A stretch of 50,829 nt of DNA from Candidatus Hodarchaeota archaeon (GTDB taxonomy: Archaea > Asgardarchaeota > Heimdallarchaeia > Hodarchaeales > Hodarchaeaceae): positions 1 to 50,829 of the forward strand of contig JAEOTC010000086.1 in NCBI GenBank assembly GCA_016840035.1, in the 5' to 3' direction. Below the pieces are notes generated by a model. The model worked only from the letters and a program-made list of their open reading frames with translations. It was not told the origin of the DNA and did not search any database. Positions 18,083-26,114 of the stretch are shown piece by piece. Within the stretch, counting starts at the first letter, position 1, and the number at the start of each line of letters is the position of its first letter. The position numbers were made by a program, and so were the translations under genes.

Positions 18083-18985
18083 TCATACTAGATCTTTCAA
18101 GGCATTAGCTACCTCATCCATTTTAATAAGAATATATTGGAGGGGTGCAACCTTTTTTGCAATTCCTGTCAAAATTATTTCAGATTTTAACCGTTCACAC
18201 ACGAAAATTAGATTATCCGTTTCTAGGTAAGTCTTATAGGTGCTTGAAGTTTTGAATTCGTCTTGAATTCGATCCAAATTACTTAACCACAGGTTTGCGG
18301 GAATTAAAATGGAATCTGCAAGATCACCCTCCTCAAAGACAGGTAATCCTTCTTCGGTATACAAAGCTATTCCTGCTAGTTCTTCAGTGCTTTCAATAAA
18401 TCTCTGTAATACTTCAGAGATGGTTTTAGCTTCAGAGCTTTGAATTATCATTGCTTGAACGATTTCTGCTGTCACCTTATAGATAGTTTTCTCATAAATT
18501 GAAGTCCCACGATAATGGATTTCCATCTGCTCTGGAGGAGTGAAAAACTCAACCAATGTTTCAATAATCTGTGCTCTAGTACCTGGTAAAACAAGGTCCA
18601 TTTTATGAAACAAACAATATATGATCGCATTAGGAGAATATTTCTTCAGTTTATTTACCGCGTTCTTAAAGTAAAATTTACTTGTTGATACTTGATCAAA
18701 ATCTGAAAGATCCACTACCCAAACTAAAATTGCTACGTTATTAAAAATTAATTCTGCTTGTTCTCCGATAAATACGGATATAAAACTCTTTTGTCCCCCA
18801 CAATCGAAGATTTCGAAAGGACTACGAATGATGGTTTTCATAGAACGAGTGTAATTTATTGTCGCTTTGTAATCTTTTACTTCTTCAGGAGATTTACCCT
18901 CAAATGCTACAGATCGAATACTACTTTTTCCACTTGCTCCAAGTCCCATCAATAATAGTTTTTTCGGTTGATCGGCTGTATCCAA
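18083..18985 (-). CDS. RagA/Gtr1-like GTPase with C-terminal roadblock-like domain
   Basis: A 300-residue protein. G-domain motifs: P-loop GLGASGKSS (14-22), switch I T42 in KATINYTRS, switch II FDCGGQKSF (60-68, with Gln65), and G4 HKMDLV (127-132). HKMDLV and the following TSIYEKTIYK match the TSIWDETLYK region typical of Rag/Gtr GTPases. Residues about 185-300 (ELAGIALYTEEGLPVFEE and following) look like a roadblock/LC7 fold, as in the C-terminal dimerisation domain of eukaryotic Rag proteins. Rag GTPases relay nutrient signals to TORC1 at lysosomal membranes; here no TOR kinase is visible. The gene is upstream of, and probably co-transcribed with, the giant transmembrane protein. Family assignment is strong; function in this organism is unknown. 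Confidence 0.92.
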   Translation of the reverse strand: MDTADQPKKLLLMGLGASGKSSIRSVAFEGKSPEEVKDYKATINYTRSMKTIIRSPFEIFDCGGQKSFISVFIGEQAELIFNNVAILVWVVDLSDFDQVSTSKFYFKNAVNKLKKYSPNAIIYCLFHKMDLVLPGTRAQIIETLVEFFTPPEQMEIHYRGTSIYEKTIYKVTAEIVQAMIIQSSEAKTISEVLQRFIESTEELAGIALYTEEGLPVFEEGDLADSILIPANLWLSNLDRIQDEFKTSSTYKTYLETDNLIFVCERLKSEIILTGIAKKVAPLQYILIKMDEVANALKDLV

Positions 18986-19417
18986 ATGTAACCACCTAAA
19001 CTATTTTTGTTTGAAAAGTTCCAAGGAATTATTATCCATGCATTAATATTGCTCTTCTTTTTTATTAGTATCTTAATAACAAATTTTTGAGACAAAGAAT
19101 TCTACCTTCAAAGTAGAAAGAAAAATCAGATTTGGACGAATATCAAGATCAAAGGAGATTTCCTAGATATAATTCTAAAAGAGCTTAACTAAGGCATTTT
19201 TAGGTAAAAATCTACTGTAGAGAGAACAAAAATCGAAGTAAGATTCTCTACAAAATATATCAAGAATTCATAAGGTTTAACTGGATTTACTTCACATTAC
19301 TATCTAGCTCTAGCCTTAAACTGGTCTCTTTTGAAAAATGACCTTATTTACAAATATTAAAAATATGGTCTCTGTAGGAATTAGATATGGAATGTGGACT
19401 GAGAAAAAAGTGGACGG
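18986..19417. other. Divergent intergenic region between two Rag-like GTPase genes
   Basis: No gene is visible in this 432-bp gap. It separates two divergently transcribed GTPase genes and must contain both promoters. Visible inverted repeats are TTCTAC/GTAGAA around 19100-19118 and GTAGAGA/TCTCTAC around 19216-19250 with a loop of about 20 nt. Several TATA-like AT runs occur on both strands; none can be singled out. Confidence 0.4.
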
Positions 19418-21100
19418 ATGATGACAGTTAAAGGATGGGTCGATCGCTCGCGAATAGATGCGCGACTTGGATACAAGATTCTCATTGCAGGTTTAGCTGA
19501 AGCCGGAAAAACGGCCGTTAAACGGCAATTCTTCCTGAAACATAAAACCGAGGAAGTAGATGGTCTTTCAGCAACTTTAAGCTATGAGAGATTATCTGTT
19601 ACAATAGATAAGACCCCTATTACAATCCTTGATCTAGGTGGACAGAAAATTTTTCTCAAGCGATTTCTAACCACTTTTTCTCCTTTCATCTTTAGCTCCG
19701 TTGTTGCACTTATCTTTCTTATTGATGTTTCCCACAGAACTTCAAGAGACAATGCCGTTCAGTATTTTAAAGCCTGTATTGAAAAGCTTCAGACATACTC
19801 AAAAGAAGCCCAGATCTATGTTTTTTTGCATAAGAATGATCTCGTTGAAAATTGGCCAAACTATGAGACCATTCATGATCTTTTAAAAGAAGAATTCCAA
19901 ATTGAATGCAATAAACAGGTAAAATTCTTTAGAACAACAATATTCAACCCGCAGTCAATTGTAGAGAGTTTTGGAAGAGTAATTGAATTATCGATGCCGG
20001 AGTTAAGTCAAAGTGAGTTTGTAGAAGGCCAAGTTATTGGTGAAATTGAAGAATACAGTTCTAAGGAAAAAGTGGTCATATCCTCCTCTTCCCAGACCAA
20101 GAGCGATGAAGAAATATCAGAGCAATTAGAATTTGACGAAGATGAAGATCCAGCTTATTTGGAGAGAATTCAAAGCTTAATGAAGGGATCAATGGTCGAT
20201 GAGTCCATAAAACCAAAAACTTCACATTCTGCTGTGGGAGAGGCAATCACAGAAGAAATGTTAAATGAATCTGAATTAATTCCTCCAGCTTTGAATCAGA
20301 CAGATGAAATATCCACCGAGAAAACACAAGATATTGCAGTGAATCGTGAAATAAGTTCATTAATTGACTATTATGGAATCGATATTGAGATTGCTTCTGC
20401 AGTTGTAAATTCTGGCTTTAAGAGTCTCTTTCAGATGGCTACAACTGCTGGTGTTCCATTACATCTTGTAAGTGATGTTATTACCAAATATATTCCATTC
20501 CTAAAATCACAAGGTCTTGATCTCAATCTTTTAACTCTTGAAAGGCTATTAGATATCTTTTCATCATATTTACGTAAAGATTTTGATGAGAACGGTCTGT
20601 TTTCATGTCTTATTTTTGCAGTAAAAAAGCCAGATTTAACGATTGACCAAATAACCAAGAATTATTTAGTAAAGCCTCAGAGAAAGCCTAAAGGAGTCGG
20701 AGAGCGAGTAAAAACTAGTTCTACGCCTCAAGTTCAACAAGAAATATCTGTTGAATCTGTGAAAGGAATAATTCCTATTCCCAATTCTCAAGGTTTGGGA
20801 TTCAAAGCTAATTTAACAAAGCATCTATTATATCTCACAATATATTGTGAAAATAGAATAGTTAATAGAATTAAACTATCCCCCACAATCTCAATAAAGG
20901 AATTAGTATATCTCTTGACTTTTCAAATGAACTTAGATTCCTTGGGATTTATATATGGTGGTGAGAGATCAATTAATCTATCAGCCCTTATTATTCATGA
21001 TGCATTGTCTCAAATGCGTGAGGCTGGTTTAACATCAACCTGTGATATTAAAGGAGTCAATATTCCAAAGATTATGAAGAGTTATTCTGAGTCTGAATAA
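19418..21100 (+). CDS. Rag/Arf-like GTPase with C-terminal ubiquitin-like domain
   Basis: A 560-residue protein. G domain: P-loop GLAEAGKT (25-32), switch I T53 in SATLSYER, switch II ILDLGGQK (70-77), G4 HKNDLV (138-143), then TTIFNPQSI where Rag proteins have TSIWD. An acidic, low-complexity linker follows (about 205-310). A helical segment at about 310-420 (YGIDIEIASAVVNSGFKSLF and onward) suggests helix-hairpin-helix or SAM-like helices. The last ~95 residues (about 466-545) read as beta-beta-alpha-beta with LGFIYGGERS where ubiquitin has QRLIFAGKQ; this suggests a beta-grasp ubiquitin-like domain, by pattern only. There is no terminal diglycine, so it would be a docking module, not a conjugated modifier. 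It diverges from the RagA-like gene. Confidence 0.85.
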   Translation: MMTVKGWVDRSRIDARLGYKILIAGLAEAGKTAVKRQFFLKHKTEEVDGLSATLSYERLSVTIDKTPITILDLGGQKIFLKRFLTTFSPFIFSSVVALIFLIDVSHRTSRDNAVQYFKACIEKLQTYSKEAQIYVFLHKNDLVENWPNYETIHDLLKEEFQIECNKQVKFFRTTIFNPQSIVESFGRVIELSMPELSQSEFVEGQVIGEIEEYSSKEKVVISSSSQTKSDEEISEQLEFDEDEDPAYLERIQSLMKGSMVDESIKPKTSHSAVGEAITEEMLNESELIPPALNQTDEISTEKTQDIAVNREISSLIDYYGIDIEIASAVVNSGFKSLFQMATTAGVPLHLVSDVITKYIPFLKSQGLDLNLLTLERLLDIFSSYLRKDFDENGLFSCLIFAVKKPDLTIDQITKNYLVKPQRKPKGVGERVKTSSTPQVQQEISVESVKGIIPIPNSQGLGFKANLTKHLLYLTIYCENRIVNRIKLSPTISIKELVYLLTFQMNLDSLGFIYGGERSINLSALIIHDALSQMREAGLTSTCDIKGVNIPKIMKSYSESE

Positions 21101-21497
21101 CAAACATTCTTAATTTCTTAAAGTTCTCCTACAACAGGAGAAAGAATTTCTAGTTTATTGACTTGTATTAACCTGTCTGACATCCTTCTCTCATATTATT
21201 CCAACGAAATTCATTTGATCAGACCAAACCAGAAGCTCGAATGAGCACTGGGATACTTTTTCGGGTGTATAAAATCAATTGTGAGTATTTTAGTTTAAAG
21301 TATACATAAGATTATTTAGAGGAGATATTCTCACCAAAAGTGTAATTGACTTTTCTAGGGTGCTTAAAAGGCGTTTATCAAAGGTTCAGGTGAGGTCGAA
21401 TGAAATGATGCCCCCTGGCGATCGCGGTAATGGCGGTAAATAAGAATTTTTCCGGAAATCAAATTTCCTCCCTCTCTTTCTTTTTTTGGGGAGGTAA
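21101..21497. other. Intergenic region after the UBL-GTPase gene
   Basis: No gene is visible in this 397-bp convergent gap. A hairpin lies 23 bp after the GTPase stop (21124-21142). A locally GC-rich patch near 21410-21436 contains the palindrome GCGATCGC. I see no RNA gene. Confidence 0.4.
21124..21142 (+). terminator. Stem-loop 3' of the UBL-GTPase gene
   Basis: TTCTCCT (21124-21130) pairs with AGGAGAA (21136-21142) across a 5-nt loop. It is placed as a 3'-end hairpin, but no strong T run follows, so it may be an RNA-stability or processing element instead. Confidence 0.3.
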
Positions 21498-23036
21498 TTA
21501 TTCATCACAAAAAGGCTGCAATAAAATGGGCATATCCCAATGATAACGGTTTTTGTCAAACCATTCTTCTTTTAACGATTGTCTAACATGGATTCGACTT
21601 ACTGGAGTTACTAGCCAATTTAATGAGGATTTAATCCAGTCAAACATTTTTGGTGTCAATACTGTCCATATATAGTAAGCTTCCACAGAAAAATAAACTT
21701 CTGCATATGGAAGTATATCCAAAAAGAGTTTTAACTGCAACATTGAAATATTTGGAATTTTTATGAAGAACATATTAATAGAGTAGTCGTCTATCAGTCG
21801 CCAAGGAATGAAACCTATAGATAATACTTTTTTTGCATAAAATTCCTGTAGAAGCTCTATCTCATCTCTTGAAAAGGCTTCTAAATGCCTTTTATTTGTT
21901 TTCACAGAATAAGGTAATTCATCATAAGAAAATTCTGAGGGAGATTTAATATATAATTCGATACTCTTTAGAAATTTATTGTCCTTTAGAAAATCTTGTG
22001 ATTGTCTTGTATATGGTGTAAAATGAAGAGATATGGGGTCGTAATTGTCTACTTCACTCTCTGATACTCTCAATAGTCGTTTCAGCTGATTCTTTTTGCT
22101 TTGTGATGGCTCGACCCAACCGATATTTTCTTTGTAATACTTAAAAGAGGTGCTTCTCCATCTATTCTGAATTGGTTGTAGTTCGTGTAAGGTTAGCACA
22201 GTTTGATCTTCATATTGTTGAAAAAAAGCTTCTACGAGATCAACATTCTTATTGGGAACTAGGAGTAGTCCAAAGTACTCCTTTTCTGATCCTTGAACCT
22301 GAAAAATGCTGCTATAGCAGAGCGTGGTATTCTTCGGTTCGTTTAAGTTGAAAACTCCCTCAAGTGATAAAGGCCTCTTACTTGTGATATGAAAAAAGAC
22401 ATGCGTAAGTCCAAATGCTCGTGAATGAAAATGGATCCACCATCTTCCCTCAATTAACGTATAGAATCGTGATAGTTCCGATCTTTTCTTTAATCGACTG
22501 GAAAGGCCTTCTTTATTCATCAATTCCATTTTAATAAAGTTTGAATTTAGAGATTCTAGTTCTCCTATTTCCAGTATAGCATAAGTGAGATCTAGTAGGC
22601 GTAATTCTTCCGATGTGAGGGCGGAATAGAGAATTTTTATATGCTGTAGAGCTTTTTCAAAATACTTACTCTTTAAAGGTTCTTCTGATCTGATCAAGTG
22701 AAATAGAGGTCGCAGCTGTTGTAATAGAAATCCATAGAATTCATGAGGATAAAATCGGGCAATACTCAAATGGTACAATGCATTTTCTGCAAGGATGACA
22801 GTTAATCCTAAAAAGTACGTTTCTAAAAAACGATCGCTCTTTCTTATCTTATTTGTATATGTTATGAACTGGGTTCTAAGTTTTTCTCGTTGATTATCCG
22901 CCTCTTCAAAATGTTTCACTAATTCTAGAAATTCATAAATTAATTGTTGATCTTCAAGGGGATATTTTTCGATGAGAGGAGGGAATTGGTGACATATCGT
23001 CTTGATACTCTTCTTCAAAGTTTCAAGTTTACTCAT
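21498..23036 (-). CDS. Putative regulator-like protein, paralogue of the 26115-27659 product
   Basis: A 512-residue soluble protein with no known family that I recognise. The N-terminal 180 residues are helical. The middle (about 195-300) has alternating strands ending in FGLLLVPNKNVDLVEAFFQQ, and the C-terminal ~90 residues (NISMLQLKLFLDILPYAEVY and following, then WIKSSLNWL) have the beta-alpha-beta-beta-alpha-beta pattern of Lrp/AsnC ligand-binding (RAM) domains. Layout and length match the 514-residue product at 26115-27659, which has a recognisable winged helix at the matching position. Here the equivalent segment (FSRDEIELLQEFYAKKVLSIGF) is less typical. A DNA-binding, ligand-responsive regulator is a tentative inference. 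Translation starts at ATG. Confidence 0.7.
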   Translation of the reverse strand: MSKLETLKKSIKTICHQFPPLIEKYPLEDQQLIYEFLELVKHFEEADNQREKLRTQFITYTNKIRKSDRFLETYFLGLTVILAENALYHLSIARFYPHEFYGFLLQQLRPLFHLIRSEEPLKSKYFEKALQHIKILYSALTSEELRLLDLTYAILEIGELESLNSNFIKMELMNKEGLSSRLKKRSELSRFYTLIEGRWWIHFHSRAFGLTHVFFHITSKRPLSLEGVFNLNEPKNTTLCYSSIFQVQGSEKEYFGLLLVPNKNVDLVEAFFQQYEDQTVLTLHELQPIQNRWRSTSFKYYKENIGWVEPSQSKKNQLKRLLRVSESEVDNYDPISLHFTPYTRQSQDFLKDNKFLKSIELYIKSPSEFSYDELPYSVKTNKRHLEAFSRDEIELLQEFYAKKVLSIGFIPWRLIDDYSINMFFIKIPNISMLQLKLFLDILPYAEVYFSVEAYYIWTVLTPKMFDWIKSSLNWLVTPVSRIHVRQSLKEEWFDKNRYHWDMPILLQPFCDE

Positions 23037-23334
23037 TCATATCCCTTGAATTTTCTCTGGAAAGGATTAAGTCTTGTTTCACTTAGTACTATTTGTTTAT
23101 TAAGTATACTCCTAGCTTGATCAAGAAATAAAAGGATTTCAGTAAATTAGAGAGAATTCTTGGCTAAGAAAGACTTTTTCATTGTTTTAATCATTTAATT
23201 TTTCAAGTGAATTTAAATTCCCAGTGGAAAGGGGTTGGTTTATCCAATTTCTTAGAAAAAGTCTTCTGCTGTTGAAAATTATGTTAATCTGAATTAATTC
23301 TTAAGAAGTATTCCCATTTCCACAATAAAGAATT

Positions 23335-24306
23335 TTAATTATTCAATTTCTCGTTTTTATATTTTAAGCATAAATAAGCATAAAATGTTACCCACTTATT
23401 TTCAGTTTGTTTTGGACCTGGGTAAAAATGTCGATTGGTAGTTTTTCCAGGTGTCCAGTCTAAGATATATCTGTCTGTAGAAGTTCTATGCTCTTGTAGT
23501 ATTTCCCATGCCTTTTGAACTCGTAAGTCATCTCCATATCCCATTTTCGCAAGAGCATACAGAGTTTCGAGAAGGCCTGCTCGATAGGAAAAGGGGAAGA
23601 TGGTCTTTCCTGTTTCCCGTGTTACGAATTCCACCGGCTTTTTTGTCTTGAATAATACATTTCTGTCAAGAAAATAGTCAACTACCCGTTTAGTATTTGC
23701 ATCTGTCCACAGCTTCGGGAGTTCACTGATTGCGAACAGCACTTTTACTGTTCCGCGGTAACAGCTTTTCGTTAGTCGTGTTTTCCTTTTTCCTTCATGC
23801 ATGTCACATAAATATCCTTGATCCTCACGAATCATCGTCTTGAGTAAATTTATCGTCTTTAATACCCGTGGATCCTCTTCAAATCCCAGTTTTACAAATG
23901 TTCGAATATTTAAACCGTATAAACATGAAAAATGATCCCAAAAATCCCCATCTGGCTGTTGGAGTGATAAGTAGCGATTGATTGCTTTCTTAATCTGAGG
24001 ATTGTCTTTCTTCACTCCCAATTCTGCTAAATAACTCAGAATATAGTGTGTGGTACTCCAATCTGCGTATTCTACCCCTGCTCCAATTACTCGGCCATTT
24101 CGTTTCTTTACCTCCCAATATCCTTCAGGATGCATCCGCTTCAAAATATTCTGGACCACAGGATACTCACTTATCGCTTTTTGTGCATTTTTTGCCTCTT
24201 CACTCGTACTTGGGATATCCTGTAACTCTACCATGGTTCGATATCGTATGGAGGGATTTTCTTCTTCCAACAACCATTTTCTTACATTTTTTGGAACTAT
24301 TTCCAT
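23335..24306 (-). CDS. Squalene-cyclase-like (prenyltransferase repeat) protein
   Basis: A 323-residue soluble protein built of alpha/alpha-toroid repeats. Visible signatures are WLLEEENPSIRYRTMVEL at the N-terminus, LQQPDGDFW (QxxDGxF-type motif), HPEGYWEVKK, and repeated LYALAKMGYGDD-type helices. This arrangement is common in archaeal and bacterial proteins annotated as prenyltransferase/squalene-oxidase repeat proteins. The DxDD or DxD motifs needed for terpene cyclisation are not evident, so enzymatic cyclase activity is doubtful; many relatives have no known activity. It is followed 64 bp upstream by an anchored exported protein gene on the same strand, with no obvious pathway partner nearby. 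Confidence 0.8.
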   Translation of the reverse strand: MEIVPKNVRKWLLEEENPSIRYRTMVELQDIPSTSEEAKNAQKAISEYPVVQNILKRMHPEGYWEVKKRNGRVIGAGVEYADWSTTHYILSYLAELGVKKDNPQIKKAINRYLSLQQPDGDFWDHFSCLYGLNIRTFVKLGFEEDPRVLKTINLLKTMIREDQGYLCDMHEGKRKTRLTKSCYRGTVKVLFAISELPKLWTDANTKRVVDYFLDRNVLFKTKKPVEFVTRETGKTIFPFSYRAGLLETLYALAKMGYGDDLRVQKAWEILQEHRTSTDRYILDWTPGKTTNRHFYPGPKQTENKWVTFYAYLCLKYKNEKLNN

Positions 24307-24370
24307 ATATTCATTTCCTAAAGTATTTAGAACAAAAGTAAGATTTTAATCCTTCTTCTCCTTAAATGAA

Positions 24371-25087
24371 TTAACTTCTTCTTTGTTTTCTTCTAAAATT
24401 AATGGTTAAGATAATTATTCCCACCAAGAGGGGGATGGTCTCAAACCCTATAATCACTTTTAGAGGAGTCATTGTCAGTTCGATTTCTGATAGAATGGTA
24501 GTTTTATTTGATATTCGATATCTTCTATATGTTAACCATCCAGTTTTCCAATTTCTTGTCCGATTAAACCACCATGTTTCTGTTCCACGCTGAGATTCTA
24601 CTGTTTCTGTATATTTATCCCCCTCTAGTGAATACTCATATTTTGTAATGTTTAAATCGCTGTAAGTTTGTAATCCATCATATACATTCTCCCAATAAGA
24701 TTTATTTAGATATGTTGGTCTAACATAATCTGTGTATCTGCCGTGGATTGATACTTCACCAAATGTAAGGTTTAATAGGGCTATTGGAGGACCTACGACT
24801 TGAGCTTCAAATTCTAGTATTTCTACTACTAACCTGGTTCCTTCCTTAACTGTATAATTAATCAATTCTCCGTTTTCAGCCCGATAAGTATTGAGGTAGG
24901 TTGATGGATTATTATCACCATCGAAATTATCAATCGTATATACTTCGGTGAAGACGTAAACCATCTTATCACCTGCATTAACCTGCCATACAAATTCCTC
25001 AGACTGAGTGATTACTGGATTTAATGGCATCGTTATGATTAATATGGCGCTTACTAAACTTAAGATCTGCCAATCTCGTATTTCCAT
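24371..25087 (-). CDS. Exported protein with C-terminal membrane anchor
   Basis: A 238-residue protein with an N-terminal hydrophobic signal (LSLVSAILIITMPL, residues 9-22), a beta-rich outer body of about 180 residues containing several NxS/T sequons and a W-rich stretch (TETWWFNRTRNWKTGWLTY), and a C-terminal helix (about 212-229) ending in FRRKQRRS. The body starts with WQVNAGDKMVYVFTEVY, a pattern seen in many Asgard and methanogen surface proteins that lack a named function. No catalytic motif is visible. I do not recognise a family. Confidence 0.75.
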   Translation of the reverse strand: MEIRDWQILSLVSAILIITMPLNPVITQSEEFVWQVNAGDKMVYVFTEVYTIDNFDGDNNPSTYLNTYRAENGELINYTVKEGTRLVVEILEFEAQVVGPPIALLNLTFGEVSIHGRYTDYVRPTYLNKSYWENVYDGLQTYSDLNITKYEYSLEGDKYTETVESQRGTETWWFNRTRNWKTGWLTYRRYRISNKTTILSEIELTMTPLKVIIGFETIPLLVGIIILTINFRRKQRRS

Positions 25088-25224
25088 TCCGTTTCACCGG
25101 TATTGTAATCCATTATAAGAGATTCCTCTTTTATTTCTGGTTGGTTATCTCTTATTCTCGGTGTAGTGTTTACTATTCTCTCTCGGAAGACATCTCAATC
25201 TACCTTTTCAAAAAATCCTTCTCA

Positions 25225-25749
25225 TTAATCGTCAGTTGAGAACCATTCATGACTTCCGAATTGGTTTTTAGTAACAGGAGTGCCAGTGGATAAGTAAAAC
25301 TCGAAACCTTTGAGTACAGACTGTAAATATTTTCTTAACAAAGGTCTAACTTTGAAATAAAAGGGTATCACACCTCTAATCCAAGACCTCTCTTGTAGAA
25401 TATTGGGGAAGATCGTTATCAAAAGACTGCAGTCTTCTGGATTCTCTGATTGTATTACCCAAGAAACTTTGGACATACGTCCTCCCTCACGCCCAATTAA
25501 GAGATCATATCCTACCCCCTCATTCCATGAATAGAATTCTCTATGGAGTATTCTTCCATTATAGTATTCAATTGTATCTTTTGACCCTACTCCTTGCCAT
25601 TTTTGTACTGTATTTCTCTTGCAAAACGGATGAGTTTGTCCTAGAATTCCTGGGGTGGAGATTAACTCCCAAACTTCCTCTGCAGATGCTGAAAACTTCA
25701 GCTTTACACCAATTGGCCATTTAAACTGATGATTTGGATTTGTAATCAT
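25225..25749 (-). CDS. SRPBCC/START-like ligand-binding protein
   Basis: A 174-residue protein that fits a helix-grip (SRPBCC) fold. It begins with a strand plus SASAEEVWELISTPGILGQTHPFC, typical of the polyketide-cyclase/START-like family where VW and the following helix close the pocket. Several strands follow (EYYNGRILHREFYSW, SKVSWVIQSENPEDCSLLITIF), and the C-terminal long helix (VRPLLRKYLQSVLKGFEFYLS) packs across the sheet. Members bind small hydrophobic ligands or act as non-redox enzymes on them; the ligand here cannot be read. Length matches the family. It is oriented with the genes downstream but separated by 137 bp. Confidence 0.78.
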   Translation of the reverse strand: MITNPNHQFKWPIGVKLKFSASAEEVWELISTPGILGQTHPFCKRNTVQKWQGVGSKDTIEYYNGRILHREFYSWNEGVGYDLLIGREGGRMSKVSWVIQSENPEDCSLLITIFPNILQERSWIRGVIPFYFKVRPLLRKYLQSVLKGFEFYLSTGTPVTKNQFGSHEWFSTDD

Positions 25750-26114
25750 GACATTGGTGGATTTTATCCATCTTTTTATAGCTAGAGAAACACTTCAAAG
25801 GTGAAAAAGAGGGATGAGGAGAAACTCCTCATCCAATACGCATTGGACACCCCTGACAACGCGAATCGTGGATAATAAGAGTCTGTGTGTATGGTTTTTG
25901 ATAATTCTTTGTATTGGTTGCAAAAAAACCGTTCTTTCAAATAATTATGAACCCCTAATCGGATAAAGAACAGCAATTACAACCAATACTATAACTTCCT
26001 ACCCTCCTTTAACCTCCAAGGGGTGGGTTTTTGGGTAAGTTCAGACTTTTTTTCGGTTCTTTGTAGCCGCATTGAGGATATTATTCTCAAGTTCAATTAA
26101 GGTTTGACAAGTTT
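25750..26114. other. Intergenic region with tandem hairpins
   Basis: A gap of 365 bp between two minus-strand genes. It contains a strong hairpin at 25812-25834 and a weaker one at 25832-25847. A 64-codon open frame at 25782-25976 overlaps both hairpins, has no export signal or recognisable domain, and is not considered coding. Confidence 0.45.
25812..25847 (-). promoter_or_regulatory. Perfect 10-bp hairpin plus adjacent hairpin
   Basis: GGATGAGGAG and CTCCTCATCC pair perfectly around an AAA loop (25812-25834). A second stem, TCCAAT/ATTGGA with loop ACGC, overlaps at 25832-25847; the two are mutually exclusive by three bases. They lie 63-98 bp upstream of the SRPBCC gene, so they may be a 5'-leader structure, an operator, or the terminator of the upstream gene. 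Confidence 0.45.

Noticed and set aside
25782..25976. 64-codon minus-strand frame
   Set aside because: It overlaps two hairpins, with no domain, signal peptide or ribosome-binding sequence.
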